Assembly: GCA_030246985.1 (NCBI GenBank)
Contig: CP107246.1
Span: 932,282-996,281, forward strand
Reading direction: 5' to 3'
Source: Candidatus Nitricoxidivorans perseverans
Lineage (GTDB): Bacteria > Pseudomonadota > Gammaproteobacteria > Burkholderiales > Rhodocyclaceae
DNA length: 64,000 bases
The translations under genes and the position numbers were made by a program. The number at the start of each line of letters is the position of its first letter. Position 1 is the first letter of the stretch. The notes under the pieces are model-generated. The model ran no database searches, had not been told where the DNA came from, and saw only the letters and a list, made by a program, of their open reading frames with translations. Below, piece by piece: positions 46,924-56,354 of this stretch.

Positions 46924-48849
46924 TCAAGTGCTAATGGGCAGCACGAGGGTAACACAGGCGCCCTGCCCGGCCGACGACTCCAGTTCGAAGCGGGCACCGA
47001 TGCGCCGCGCCCGCTCGCGCATGATGCCGACGCCGACGTGGCTGCCGCCTTCCTCGGCGACGGTCGCGGGATCGAAGCCTCTGCCGTTGTCGCGGACTGT
47101 GATCGTGAATTCGTCGCCGCCGCGCATGGCAACCGACACCGCCGTCGCCTGCGCGTGCTTGCGGACGTTGGAGAGCGCCTCCTGGACGATATGAAGTATC
47201 TGGATCACGCTTACGGCATCGGGCGGCGGCATGTCGCCGATCCGTTCGAGCGAGGTGGCGATGCCGGTTTGCCCCTCGAACTTCTCCAACGCGCTGGCAA
47301 TGGCCTCGTCGAGATCGGCGTCTTCGACGCGGATGCGGAAATGCACCAGCAGTTCGCGCACGTTGTCATAGCTCTCCTGAACGCCCTCCCTCATGCGGTC
47401 GAGCTCCTCGCGCGCCGCCGTCATCGCGCCGTCGCGCAGCGACGCGTCGAGCATCTGCGCCTGGATGTTGAGGAAAGCCAGCGACTGGGCGATGCTGTCA
47501 TGCAGCTCCTGCGCCAACAGGTTGCGCTCCTCCGACACCGCCATTTCCTTCTCGCGAACGGCCAGGCGCTGGTTCTCGATGGCGACGCCAAGATGCTGGC
47601 CGACCGTTTCCAGAAGCTGTACCTCGTCGCCGCTCAGGTGGCGCGGCTGGCCGAAGAACAGATTGAAGACGCCGAACACCTGGTTCTTCGACTTGATCGG
47701 AACCGCCACCATCATCGACGCGCCTATCCGCTCGCAGTTCGCCGGCAGGCCTTCCCCGCCGGACAGGCATTGCGTTATCGGCCCGCCGCCCTGCGCCGTG
47801 CAGCCGCACAGGCAGGTGCCGATCGGCAGATGCGCCTCGGCATCGAGAAACTCCGGCGACAGCCCCGTCGAGGCAACGATTTCCAGGGTCGATGCCTTGC
47901 CGTCGATCAATCGTATCGCGCCGCTGTCGGCCGACAGCAGCGCGCGCAGCTTTTCCAGTACCCCATGCGCCAGCGTTTCGATGCCCGCCGGCTTGGCGAG
48001 GAAGGCGGCGATTTCGTAGAGAGCGGCCAGTTCGCGGTTCTTCACTTCGATATCGCGCGTCTTGTCGGCAACGCGCTGTTCGAGCGTGCTGTAGAGGTCG
48101 CGCAAGTGATCGGCCATGCGGTTGAATCCGGCCGCCAGCTCGCCGATCTCGTCGCCGGACTCGACCGGCACGCGCACGCCGAAGTCGTCCGCGGCCATGC
48201 TGTCCATGCCGAGCTTGAGCGTTTCGACCGGCTGGATCACCACGAGGCGGAACAGCAGGATCAGGAACAGCGTGCCGACCAGGGCGAAGCCGACCAGCGC
48301 GTTCTGGATCAGCCAGGTCAGATTTGTGTAGCGGGCGTTGGTCCTCTCGACGATAAGCACCAGCGCATTGATCTTCGGCACGAAGTCGCGAACTCCCTCC
48401 GCCAGATCGTCGAGACGCTGATGCGCCTCGACGCCGTCGGCCGCCGCCATTGCCCGACCGATCAGCGGCAGCAGGCGGCGGCGCCAGTCCTGGCGCAGGC
48501 CGGCCAGCGCCTGGCGAATTTCCTCGGTCCGGGGCAGGAACAGCGGCCTTTCCGGATCGCCCTCGTCCAGCAGCAGGAGCGCGGAGTGGAACAGTTCGAC
48601 CGCGTCGCCGACTTCGGCGAGCCAGGGCGCGCGGTCCGGCGCCTCGGCGGCCCGCTCGAGCAGATAGGCGATGCGATAGGTGCGCATGCGCTGGGCGCCG
48701 GCCTCGTTGATGGCCGCGGCGCCGCCTTCGAGTTGCCGGCTGACGTAGAGCGTCAGAATGATCATGGTCAAAGCGACCAGAAAGAACAGCAGCAAAATGG
48801 TGTTGATCTTGCTGCCCAACTTGACGGGCAGGCGGGAAAGCATGGGCAT
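46924..48849 (-). CDS. narX: Nitrate/nitrite sensor histidine kinase
   Basis: A 641-residue sensor. Membrane helix 1 (about 15-36), periplasmic four-helix sensor with the nitrate P-box NEAGAQRMRTYRI (48-60), helix 2 near LVGFALVGTLFLILLF, HAMP domain, a GAF-like central module with CLCGC (a Cys-rich patch as in NarX), and HisKA_3 phospho-acceptor ELHDSIAQSLAF (His near 450), then an ATPase domain with DNGRGFDPA. ATG 48849 is used; further upstream the frame is not sensor-like. It signals to NarL. Confidence 0.95.
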   Translation of the reverse strand: MPMLSRLPVKLGSKINTILLLFFLVALTMIILTLYVSRQLEGGAAAINEAGAQRMRTYRIAYLLERAAEAPDRAPWLAEVGDAVELFHSALLLLDEGDPERPLFLPRTEEIRQALAGLRQDWRRRLLPLIGRAMAAADGVEAHQRLDDLAEGVRDFVPKINALVLIVERTNARYTNLTWLIQNALVGFALVGTLFLILLFRLVVIQPVETLKLGMDSMAADDFGVRVPVESGDEIGELAAGFNRMADHLRDLYSTLEQRVADKTRDIEVKNRELAALYEIAAFLAKPAGIETLAHGVLEKLRALLSADSGAIRLIDGKASTLEIVASTGLSPEFLDAEAHLPIGTCLCGCTAQGGGPITQCLSGGEGLPANCERIGASMMVAVPIKSKNQVFGVFNLFFGQPRHLSGDEVQLLETVGQHLGVAIENQRLAVREKEMAVSEERNLLAQELHDSIAQSLAFLNIQAQMLDASLRDGAMTAAREELDRMREGVQESYDNVRELLVHFRIRVEDADLDEAIASALEKFEGQTGIATSLERIGDMPPPDAVSVIQILHIVQEALSNVRKHAQATAVSVAMRGGDEFTITVRDNGRGFDPATVAEEGGSHVGVGIMRERARRIGARFELESSAGQGACVTLVLPIST

Positions 48850-48994
48850 GGCTATCCTTGGAATAACACGGACGACGCCGCTCGTTTCGGGGCAGCAAAC
48901 GGCAGGGCGCATGCGGGCGCCTGTGCCATAATTTTCCCGTGCGACGGGAGCGGGTATTCTGTCGCTCCATTCTGGCACACTTCCCCGACTCCCC

Positions 48995-50251
48995 ATGACC
49001 TCCGCCGCCCTGTTCTCCGCCGCATTCCTCCTCGCCCTGACGACCAGCGCGTCGCTGCGCGCCTGGCTGACCCTGCGCCAGATGCGTTACGTGGCGGCCC
49101 GCCGCGACGCCGTGCCCGCGGAGTTTGCCGCGCGCATCGCGCCGGACGACCACCGGAAGGCCGCCGACTACACCGCGGCGAAAGGCCGGCTGTCGCTGGC
49201 CGCCCTCGCGGCCGAGACAGCGCTGCTGCCGCTCCTCACCTTCGGCGGGCTGCTGCGATGGCTCGACGGCTTCTGGCTCGGCCTGTTCGACGGACGCGGC
49301 CTCGCCCACGGCCTCGCCCTCTTCGCCAGCGTCGGCGCCATCGGCTTTTTCGTCGACCTGCCCTTCGCGCTCTTCCGCACCTTCGTCATCGAGGCGCGCT
49401 TCGGCTTCAACAAGACGACGCCGTCGCTCTACGCCGCCGACCTCGCGAAGCAACTGCTCCTGACGATCCTCATCGGCGGGCCGCTGCTCGCGACAGTCCT
49501 CTGGCTGATGGACGCGATGGGCGAGCGCTGGTGGCTCTGGGTCTGGGCGACCTGGCTCGGCTTCAACCTCCTCGCGCTGCTGCTCTACCCGACGCTGATC
49601 GCGCCGATGTTCAACAAGTTCCATCCGCTGCCCGAGGGCGAGCTCAAGACGCGCATCGAGGCGCTGCTCGATCGCTGCGGCTTCACGGCCTCCGGGCTCT
49701 TCGTAATGGACGGCTCGAAGCGCAGCGGCCATGGCAACGCCTACTTCACCGGCCTGGGCCGCGCGAAGCGCATCGTCTTCTTCGACACGCTGATCGGGAA
49801 GCTCGCCCCGCCCGAGGTCGAGGCCGTGCTGGCGCACGAGCTCGGCCATTTCAGGCATCGCCACGTCGTCAAGCGCATCGCCCTCATGGCCGCCGTGAGC
49901 CTCGTCCTGCTCGCGCTGCTCGGCGCGCTCATCGACCGGCCGTGGTTCTATGAGGGGCTGAACACCGGTCCCGGCTCGACGGCCATGGCGCTGATCCTGT
50001 TCTCGCTGGCGCTGCCGGTGTTCGCGTTTCCCTTCGCCCCGCTGATGTCTGGACTCTCGCGCCGGCACGAGTTCGAGGCGGACGCCTACGCGGCCGAACA
50101 TGCCGACGCATCCGACCTCGTGAGCGCGCTGGTCGGGCTCTACCGGAACAATGCGGCGACGCTGACGCCCGATCCGCTGCACTCCATGTTTTACGATTCC
50201 CACCCGCCCGCAAGCCTGCGCATCGCCCGGCTGAAGGGCGCTTCCGCTTGA
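48995..50251 (+). CDS. M48 family membrane metallopeptidase (Ste24-like)
   Basis: A 418-residue membrane protease with about seven helices. The zinc motif HELGHFRHRH and a distal Glu in RRHEFEADAYAAEHA match CAAX-prenyl-protease/Ste24 peptidases. In bacteria these degrade damaged membrane proteins. Its stop overlaps the start of rsgA by 3 bases, a known neighbour pair. It is divergent from narX with a 145 bp gap. Confidence 0.93.
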   Translation: MTSAALFSAAFLLALTTSASLRAWLTLRQMRYVAARRDAVPAEFAARIAPDDHRKAADYTAAKGRLSLAALAAETALLPLLTFGGLLRWLDGFWLGLFDGRGLAHGLALFASVGAIGFFVDLPFALFRTFVIEARFGFNKTTPSLYAADLAKQLLLTILIGGPLLATVLWLMDAMGERWWLWVWATWLGFNLLALLLYPTLIAPMFNKFHPLPEGELKTRIEALLDRCGFTASGLFVMDGSKRSGHGNAYFTGLGRAKRIVFFDTLIGKLAPPEVEAVLAHELGHFRHRHVVKRIALMAAVSLVLLALLGALIDRPWFYEGLNTGPGSTAMALILFSLALPVFAFPFAPLMSGLSRRHEFEADAYAAEHADASDLVSALVGLYRNNAATLTPDPLHSMFYDSHPPASLRIARLKGASA

Positions 50252-51108
50252 GCATCGAGGGCACGATCGTCGCCGCCTTCGGGCGGCACTATGAGGTCGA
50301 GACAGACGACGGCCGGCGCTGGCAGGCCACGCCCCGGGGCAAGCGCAGCATCTACGCCTGCGGCGACCGCGTCCGGCTGGAACCCGCCGACAACGGCCAG
50401 GCGCGCATCCTCGACCACCTGCCGCGCGGCACCCTGCTCTACCGCAGCGACGCGTGGAAGCAGAAGCTGATCGCCGCCAACGCCACCCAAATCGTTCTCG
50501 TCGCCGCCACCGAGCCGGGCTTTTCGGACGAACTGCTCTCGCGAGCGCTGGTCGCCGCCGAACACGATCATCTGCGCGCGCTCATCGTCCTGAACAAGTG
50601 CGATCTCGAAGACCGCACCGAGGCGGCGCGCGCGCAACTCGCGCCCTTCGCCGCGCTCGGCTACCCTGTGCTGGGGCTCGCGGCGAAAAGGGACGTCGCC
50701 CCGCTGCTGCCGTGGCTTTCCGGACATATCTCGGTGCTGGTCGGACAGTCGGGCATGGGCAAATCCACCCTCGTCAACGCCCTCGTCCCCTCTGCCGCCG
50801 CCGCCACGCGGGAGATTTCAGACGCGCTCGACTCCGGCAAGCACACCACCACCCATGCTCGGCTCTATCGTCTCGATAGCGAAGGCGCCATCATCGACAG
50901 CCCCGGCCTCCAGGAATTCGGCCTCGCGCATCTTTCCTTCGGCGAGATCGAGCACGGCTTCCCGGAGTTCCGCCCGACGCTGGGCCAGTGCCGTTTCCAT
51001 GACTGCCGGCACGCCGCGGAACCCGGCTGCGCGGTGAAGGCGCTGGTCGATGCCGGCGCGGTCGACCGCCGGCGCTACGCGCACTTTCGGAGCATCACCC
51101 GGGGCTAA
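50248..51108 (+). CDS. rsgA: Ribosome small subunit-dependent GTPase A
   Basis: A 286-residue circularly permuted GTPase acting in 30S subunit maturation. G4 VLNKCDLED precedes G1 GQSGMGKSTLVNAL and G3 DSPGLQEF. An N-terminal OB-fold comes first and a C-terminal zinc-binding region LGQCRFHDCRHAAEPGC follows. The start is TTG 50248, overlapping the peptidase stop (TTGA), and begins SIEGTIVAAFG as in homologues. Confidence 0.95.
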   Translation: MSIEGTIVAAFGRHYEVETDDGRRWQATPRGKRSIYACGDRVRLEPADNGQARILDHLPRGTLLYRSDAWKQKLIAANATQIVLVAATEPGFSDELLSRALVAAEHDHLRALIVLNKCDLEDRTEAARAQLAPFAALGYPVLGLAAKRDVAPLLPWLSGHISVLVGQSGMGKSTLVNALVPSAAAATREISDALDSGKHTTTHARLYRLDSEGAIIDSPGLQEFGLAHLSFGEIEHGFPEFRPTLGQCRFHDCRHAAEPGCAVKALVDAGAVDRRRYAHFRSITRG

Positions 51109-52034
51109 GTCCCGGCCCACCCGGCGACACTGAGGAGCGCCAGCAGCAGCAGGGCCATGACCAGCGTGCGCCAGACCAGGCCAATGGTGCTCTGCATGAA
51201 GTCCGTGTCGGCCGGATCGCCGGTACCGAGCTCCGGCCGCTTGCCGCCATCGTCACTATCGCCATCGGCATCATGCACCGGCAGGCCGAGCCGCACGCCG
51301 AGGGCGCCGCCGCCGCTCGCCAGCAGGATGCCGTCGGCAGGATCCGGCCAGCGGCCCGCCTGGCTGCGCCAGCAGAAAACCGCGTCCTCGAAGTCGCCGA
51401 CGATGGCGAAGGCCGTCGCCGTCACCCGGACCGGCAGCCAGTCGATCGCGCCGAAGGCATGGCGCGCAAATTCCCCGAATTCGCCGAATTGCGAGCCGTT
51501 TCCCCACTCCCTGAAGAAGAAAGCCGAAAGGCGGTACAACAGGGCGCCTGCCGGCCCGAGCAGGACAAACCAGAAGAGCGGCGCGAAAACATGGCGGTGC
51601 GACGACAGCAGCGCCTCCTCGATGGCCAGGCGCGCCACTTCGCCGGACGTCAGGCGCTCGCCCGTCTGGCCGCGCCACTCGGCCAGCAGTTGCCGCGCCC
51701 GTTCCAGCTCGCCCGCGCGCAGGGCCAGGTGGATGTCGGTGAAGAAATGGCTGAACTGCCGGAAGCCCATGGTCAGGTAAAGCGTCACGACGCCCAGAAA
51801 CGCCGCCGCCAGCCATTGCCCCCACCACGCCAGCGCCCCCTGGAGCGCCAGCAGGAGCGCCGACGGCAGGGCGGCGCCGACCAGCCAGGCCACGAGGCCC
51901 TGGCGCCGCTCGCCGGCGTTGAACTGGCCTTCGAGGAAACGCGCCCAGGCCCGCAGCACGGCGCAGGTTCGGCCGACGGCGAGGGGCCGGGCCTGCTCGA
52001 TCAGGAGGGCGAGGATGATGGTCAGGAGCGTCAT
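51105..52034 (-). CDS. CobD/CbiB family membrane protein
   Basis: A 309-residue protein with about five hydrophobic segments. The N-terminal IILALLIEQARPL, the regular WLVGAALPSALLLALQG and FRQFSHFFTDIHLALRAGEL, and GAIDWLPVRVTATAFAIVGDFEDAVFCWR match the CobD/CbiB family, related to adenosylcobinamide-phosphate synthase. No cobalamin genes are near, so a role in B12 synthesis is doubtful. Its end overlaps the convergent rsgA by 4 bp. Confidence 0.85.
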   Translation of the reverse strand: MTLLTIILALLIEQARPLAVGRTCAVLRAWARFLEGQFNAGERRQGLVAWLVGAALPSALLLALQGALAWWGQWLAAAFLGVVTLYLTMGFRQFSHFFTDIHLALRAGELERARQLLAEWRGQTGERLTSGEVARLAIEEALLSSHRHVFAPLFWFVLLGPAGALLYRLSAFFFREWGNGSQFGEFGEFARHAFGAIDWLPVRVTATAFAIVGDFEDAVFCWRSQAGRWPDPADGILLASGGGALGVRLGLPVHDADGDSDDGGKRPELGTGDPADTDFMQSTIGLVWRTLVMALLLLALLSVAGWAGT

Positions 52035-52039
52035 AGGGG

Positions 52040-52705
52040 TCAGTAGCGCTTCTTCAGCGTCATTTTTGAACCGTCGCGCGTCATTTCGACCCGGTTGAGA
52101 AAACTCATGCCGAGCAGCGCGAAGGGCATGCCGGCCTCCGACACCGTGACGTCAACCTCATGCAGCATGATGTCGCCGAGGCGCACCGTGTTGCCCGGCA
52201 CTTTCCACGCCTGGACGACGCCGTTGGCCGTCACCACCCGCCCAGGCTGGCCCTTGCCGCGGTAGTCGATGCCAGCGCGCACCGCATCGGCGGCACCCAT
52301 CGCGACGTAGGAGGCGCCGGTGTCGACGAGGAAGCGCATGGCGGCACCATTGACGCTGCCCTGGGCCAGAAATTGGCCACGGATGTCGGCGTTCAGGATG
52401 GCCGAAGCCGGCCGGCTGCTGTCGGAGCCGGTGGACACGGCGTGCTGGCCGATGACCAGGCGCCGGCGATGGCCGTCGATCTCGAACTGGGCCGCCCCCT
52501 CTTCCAGGGAAAGAAGCTTGACGCCGTCGGTCGTGGCGGCGCCGACGGCAAGGGAACGCGGCTTGCCGCCGTCGATGACGACCAGCGCCTTGCCCGGCAG
52601 CAGACCGACCAGGGAGACATCGGTGGCCGCGGCATCGAACGTCATGCCGGCGCCGAGAATCGCCACGGTAGAATATGCCATCCAAACCACCCTGCGAGAA
52701 ATCAT
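52040..52705 (-). CDS. Retropepsin-like aspartic protease
   Basis: About 221 residues. A signal peptide or membrane anchor (AYSTVAILGAGMTFDAAATD) precedes a variable domain and a C-terminal retroviral-type aspartic protease domain with the active-site motif FLVDTGASYVAMG and flap-like sequence near GMSFLNRVEM. Clan AA TIGR02281-type proteins share this layout. The start could be ATG 52705 (CATG shared with the divergent gene) or ATG 52681. Substrate unknown. Confidence 0.8.
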   Translation of the reverse strand: MISRRVVWMAYSTVAILGAGMTFDAAATDVSLVGLLPGKALVVIDGGKPRSLAVGAATTDGVKLLSLEEGAAQFEIDGHRRRLVIGQHAVSTGSDSSRPASAILNADIRGQFLAQGSVNGAAMRFLVDTGASYVAMGAADAVRAGIDYRGKGQPGRVVTANGVVQAWKVPGNTVRLGDIMLHEVDVTVSEAGMPFALLGMSFLNRVEMTRDGSKMTLKKRY

Positions 52706-53402
52706 GAAGGCCATCGCCATCTTCCGTCACAGCCCCGGAGAGGGGCCGGGCTATTTTGCCACTTTTCTGGACGCCCACTCGATTCCCTGGCAACTCTTCC
52801 GGATCGACGAAGGCGAACCGCTGCCGGCATCGGCGGATGCCTTCGCCGGCCTGTGCTTCATGGGCGGCCCGATGAGCGTCAACGACGACCTGCCCTGGCT
52901 GCCGCCGACCTTCGCGCTGATCCGGGCGGCCGTCGAGCGCGGCATCCCGGTCCTCGGCCACTGCCTCGGCGGGCAGCTCATGTGCAAGGCGCTCGGCGGC
53001 GCGGTGACGAGAAACCCGGTCAAGGAACTCGGCTGGGGCGAAGTCAGTGCCTGCGGCGCGGCGGCGCGCGACTGGCTCGGCGACCTGGAAGAATTCGAGG
53101 CCTTCCACTGGCATGGCGAAACCTTCTCGATCCCGCCGGGCGCCACGCGCATCCTCGAGAGCGGATTCTGCGAGAACCAGGCGTTCGTCATGGGACCGCA
53201 CCTCGGCATGCAGTGCCACGTCGAGATGACCGAGGCGATGATCCGCCTCTGGAACAAGGCATGGGCCGACGAGAAGGCCGTCCCCGGCCCGTCGGTGCAG
53301 ACGCCGCAGGAAATGGACGAGCGAATGGAAGAACGCATCGCCGCGATGCGGGTCGCGGCGGACCGGCTTTACGCGCGCTGGATTGCCGGAATCAGTCCCT
53401 GA
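52704..53402 (+). CDS. Class I glutamine amidotransferase-like protein
   Basis: A 232-residue GATase-1 domain protein. The nucleophile Cys lies in the elbow VLGHCLGGQLM (near residue 93), with His/Glu in MQCHVEMTE near the C-terminus. Related to the single-domain GMP-synthase-like proteins (YxxA group) that hydrolyse gamma-glutamyl bonds. Its substrate is not known. It shares its start-codon CATG with the divergent aspartic protease and its end overlaps yajQ by 11 bp. Confidence 0.88.
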   Translation: MKAIAIFRHSPGEGPGYFATFLDAHSIPWQLFRIDEGEPLPASADAFAGLCFMGGPMSVNDDLPWLPPTFALIRAAVERGIPVLGHCLGGQLMCKALGGAVTRNPVKELGWGEVSACGAAARDWLGDLEEFEAFHWHGETFSIPPGATRILESGFCENQAFVMGPHLGMQCHVEMTEAMIRLWNKAWADEKAVPGPSVQTPQEMDERMEERIAAMRVAADRLYARWIAGISP

Positions 53403-53886
53403 AGTTGCCGTATTCCAGCGGGTAGTCCGTCACGCTCTTCTTCACCAGCGCGATGGCTTCCTGAAGGATGTCACGCTTGGCGCCCGTGACGCGCACGGCG
53501 TCGCCCTGGATCGTGGCCTGCACCTTGAGCTTGCTGTCCTTGATCATCCGGATGATCTTCTTGGCCAGCTCCTGCTCGATGCCGGTCTTGATCTTGAGCT
53601 CCTGCTTCGCCTTGTTGCCAGAGACGGACTCGATCTTGCCCATGTCCAGCCGCTTGGTGCTCTCGCGGGCCTTCTTCTCCATCTCCGGGAACAGGATGTC
53701 CTTGATCTGGCCGAGCTGGAATTCGGAGTCGCCGTGGAGGGCGATGGTCTTTTCCTTCTCGTTCAGTTCGGCTTTCGCGCTGGTGCCCTTGAAGTCGTAG
53801 CGGTTGCCGATGTGGCGACCGGCCACGTCGATGGCGTTCTTCAGCGCCACCATGTCGGCTTCGGAGGTGATGTCGAAGGAAGGCAT
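53392..53886 (-). CDS. yajQ: YajQ family cyclic di-GMP-binding protein
   Basis: A 164-residue nucleotide-binding protein. MPSFDITSEADMVALKNA, NRYDFKGTSAKAE and KKIIRMIKDSKLKVQATIQG are diagnostic. Members bind c-di-GMP or nucleic acid and act as regulators. ATG 53886 gives the conserved N-terminus. It follows ppnP on the same strand. Confidence 0.95.
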   Translation of the reverse strand: MPSFDITSEADMVALKNAIDVAGRHIGNRYDFKGTSAKAELNEKEKTIALHGDSEFQLGQIKDILFPEMEKKARESTKRLDMGKIESVSGNKAKQELKIKTGIEQELAKKIIRMIKDSKLKVQATIQGDAVRVTGAKRDILQEAIALVKKSVTDYPLEYGNFRD

Positions 53887-53888
53887 GG

Positions 53889-54197
53889 TCAGAAGTGGCA
53901 GACGTAGTGCCAGGGCTCGCCGGTCACTTCGACGTCGAAGCTCGAATTGCCGGGGGCGTCGAACTTCTGGCCCTCGCCGCAGCTTTGCCAGTCGCCGCCC
54001 TTGATGCGGTAGCGGCAGGCGCCGGCGACGGTCTCCATGATCTCCGGCACGCCGGTGTTGAACGTGAGCGTCGAGGGCAGGATGACGCCGACGGTCTTCT
54101 TCGTGCCGTCGCCGAACTGGACGGTGTGGCTCACGCACTTGCCGTCGAAATAGACATTGGCCTTCTTGACGACGGATACGTTGTCGAACTGGATCAT
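53889..54197 (-). CDS. ppnP: Pyrimidine/purine nucleoside phosphorylase
   Basis: A 102-residue cupin-fold protein of the PpnP (DUF1255) family, which splits diverse nucleosides with phosphate. Motifs: [35 protein letters not shown] and [10 protein letters not shown] at the end. ATG 54197 overlaps the argG stop by 4 bp (ATGA), so it belongs to the arg transcript. Confidence 0.93.
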   Translation of the reverse strand: MIQFDNVSVVKKANVYFDGKCVSHTVQFGDGTKKTVGVILPSTLTFNTGVPEIMETVAGACRYRIKGGDWQSCGEGQKFDAPGNSSFDVEVTGEPWHYVCHF

Positions 54198-55432
54198 TTC
54201 TTTCCTTTTCTCTTGTTCTGGGCGTTGGCGGCGATACGCATGCGCAGGGCGTTGAGCTTGATGAAGCCGCCCGCGTCCTTCTGATCGTAGGCGCCGGCGT
54301 CGTCCTCGAAGGTGGCGATGGTCGGGTCGAACAGCGAGTCGGTCTTCGAGTCGCGGCTGACCACCGAGACGCCTCCCTTGTAGAGCTTGACGCGCACCCA
54401 GCCGTTCACGGTCTGCTGCGTGTGGTCGATCAGCACCTGCAACGCGCGCCGCTCGGGGCTCCACCAGTAGCCGTTGTAGATGAGGCTCGCGTAGCGCGGC
54501 ATCAGGTCGTCCTTGAGGTGGGCGACCTCGCGGTCCAGGCAGACCGACTCGATGCCGCGGTGCGCCTTCATCAGGATGGTGCCGCCGGGGGTCTCGTAGC
54601 AGCCGCGCGACTTCATGCCGACGTAGCGGTTCTCGACGAGGTCGAGGCGGCCGATGCCATGCTGGCCGCCGATCCGGTTGAGCGTGGCGAGCAGCTCGTG
54701 CGCCTTCATCTTCTTGCCGTTGATGGCGACGAGGTCGCCCGCCTTGAACTGGAGGTCGAGGTACTCGGGCTTGTTAGGCGCCTTTTCGGGCGACACCGTC
54801 CAGCGCCACATGGATTCCTCGGCCTCGGCCGACGGATCCTCGAGGTGGCGGCCCTCGTAGGAGATGTGCAGCAGGTTGGCGTCCATCGAATAGGGCGAGC
54901 CGCCCTTCTTGTGCTTCATCTCGATCGGGATGCCGTGTTTTTCGGCGTAGGCCAGCAGTTTCTCGCGCGACAGCAGGTCCCACTCGCGCCAGGGCGCGAT
55001 GACCTTGACGTTGGGCATCAGCGCATAGGCGCCGAGTTCGAATCGCACCTGATCGTTGCCCTTGCCGGTGGCGCCATGCGAGATGGCGTCGGCGCCGGTC
55101 TTGCGGGCGATCTCGACGAGGCGCTTGGCGATCAGCGGCCGGGCGATCGAGGTGCCCAGCAGGTATTCGCCCTCGTAGATCGTGTTGGCGCGGAACATCG
55201 GGAAGACGAAATCGCGCACGAACTCCTCGCGCAGGTCGGCGATGAAGATATTCTTCGGCTTGATGCCGAGCTTTTCCGCCTTGGCGCGGGCCGGCTCCAG
55301 CTCCTCGCCCTGGCCGAGGTCGGCGGTGAATGTCACCACCTCGCACCGGTAGGTGTCCTGCAGCCACTTGAGGATGACGGAGGTATCGAGGCCGCCCGAA
55401 TAGGCCAGCACGACTTTCTTTGCTTCGCTCAT
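54194..55432 (-). CDS. argG: Argininosuccinate synthase
   Basis: A 412-residue enzyme condensing citrulline and aspartate with ATP. The PP-loop [15 protein letters not shown] is at residues 10-24; [15 protein letters not shown] and [19 protein letters not shown] are typical. It overlaps argF by 4 bp. The set argD-argF-argG gives most of the route from N-acetylglutamate semialdehyde to argininosuccinate. Confidence 0.97.
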   Translation of the reverse strand: MSEAKKVVLAYSGGLDTSVILKWLQDTYRCEVVTFTADLGQGEELEPARAKAEKLGIKPKNIFIADLREEFVRDFVFPMFRANTIYEGEYLLGTSIARPLIAKRLVEIARKTGADAISHGATGKGNDQVRFELGAYALMPNVKVIAPWREWDLLSREKLLAYAEKHGIPIEMKHKKGGSPYSMDANLLHISYEGRHLEDPSAEAEESMWRWTVSPEKAPNKPEYLDLQFKAGDLVAINGKKMKAHELLATLNRIGGQHGIGRLDLVENRYVGMKSRGCYETPGGTILMKAHRGIESVCLDREVAHLKDDLMPRYASLIYNGYWWSPERRALQVLIDHTQQTVNGWVRVKLYKGGVSVVSRDSKTDSLFDPTIATFEDDAGAYDQKDAGGFIKLNALRMRIAANAQNKRKGKK

Positions 55433-56352
55433 GATTCGACTCGTCCCAGTAACAAGTATTCCAGCAGTGCCTTCTGCGTATGGAGGCGGTTCTCGGCCTC
55501 GTCCCAGACCACAGAATGCGGCCCGTCAATGACCTCGGCGGCCACTTCCTCGCCGCGATGCGCCGGCAGGCAGTGCATGAACAGGGCGTCCGATTTCGCC
55601 ACCCCCATCATGTCGGCATCCACCTGCCAATCGGCGAAATCGCGCAGGCGCGCCTCGTTCTCGGCCTCGAAGCCCATCGAGGTCCACACGTCGGTCGTCA
55701 CGAGATCGGCGCCGCGGGCGGCATCCATCGGATCGGCGAACTGCCTGAAATGGCCGGTGCCGTAGAGCCCGGCGCGTTCGGGCTCGACCTCGTAGCCGGG
55801 CGGCGTCGACACATGCACGTTGAAACCGAACACCTCGGCGGCCTGAAGCCATGTGTTGCACACGTTGTTCGAGTCGCCGATCCACGCCACGGTCTTGCCC
55901 TGGATCGGACCGCGATGCTCGATGTAGGTAAAGATGTCGGCCAGGATCTGGCAGGGGTGGTATTCGTTGGTGAGGCCGTTGATGACCGGCACGCGCGAGT
56001 TGGCGGCGAAGCGCTCGATGATTTCCTGCTCGTAGGTGCGGATCATCACGACGTCCGACATGCGGGAAATCACCTGGGCGGCGTCCTCCACGGGCTCGCC
56101 CCGGCCCAGCTGGGAATCGCGCGTGTTGAGGTAGATCGCCGAGCCGCCGAGCTGCTGCATGCCGGCCTCGAAAGAGAGGCGCGTGCGCGTGGAGGCCTTC
56201 TCGAAGATCATCACCAGCGTGCGATCCTGAAGCGGCCAGTAGCGCTGGTAGGCCTTGAACTGCCGCTTGATCCAGCGGGTGCGATCGAACAGGTAGTCGA
56301 TCTCTTCGCGGCTGAAATCCCTGAACTGGAGAAAATGCCGAACAGCAGCCAT
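55429..56352 (-). CDS. argF: Ornithine carbamoyltransferase
   Basis: A 307-residue enzyme transferring carbamoyl from carbamoyl phosphate to ornithine. The carbamoyl-phosphate site STRTR is in [12 protein letters not shown]; the substrate Cys loop is [13 protein letters not shown] and ornithine binding is in [10 protein letters not shown]. It follows argD by 2 bp. Confidence 0.97.
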   Translation of the reverse strand: MAAVRHFLQFRDFSREEIDYLFDRTRWIKRQFKAYQRYWPLQDRTLVMIFEKASTRTRLSFEAGMQQLGGSAIYLNTRDSQLGRGEPVEDAAQVISRMSDVVMIRTYEQEIIERFAANSRVPVINGLTNEYHPCQILADIFTYIEHRGPIQGKTVAWIGDSNNVCNTWLQAAEVFGFNVHVSTPPGYEVEPERAGLYGTGHFRQFADPMDAARGADLVTTDVWTSMGFEAENEARLRDFADWQVDADMMGVAKSDALFMHCLPAHRGEEVAAEVIDGPHSVVWDEAENRLHTQKALLEYLLLGRVES

Positions 56353-56354
56353 GA

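Noticed and set aside
47038-49953. 971-codon plus-strand ORF
   Set aside because: Antisense to narX and out of frame with the M48 peptidase; no domain is visible.
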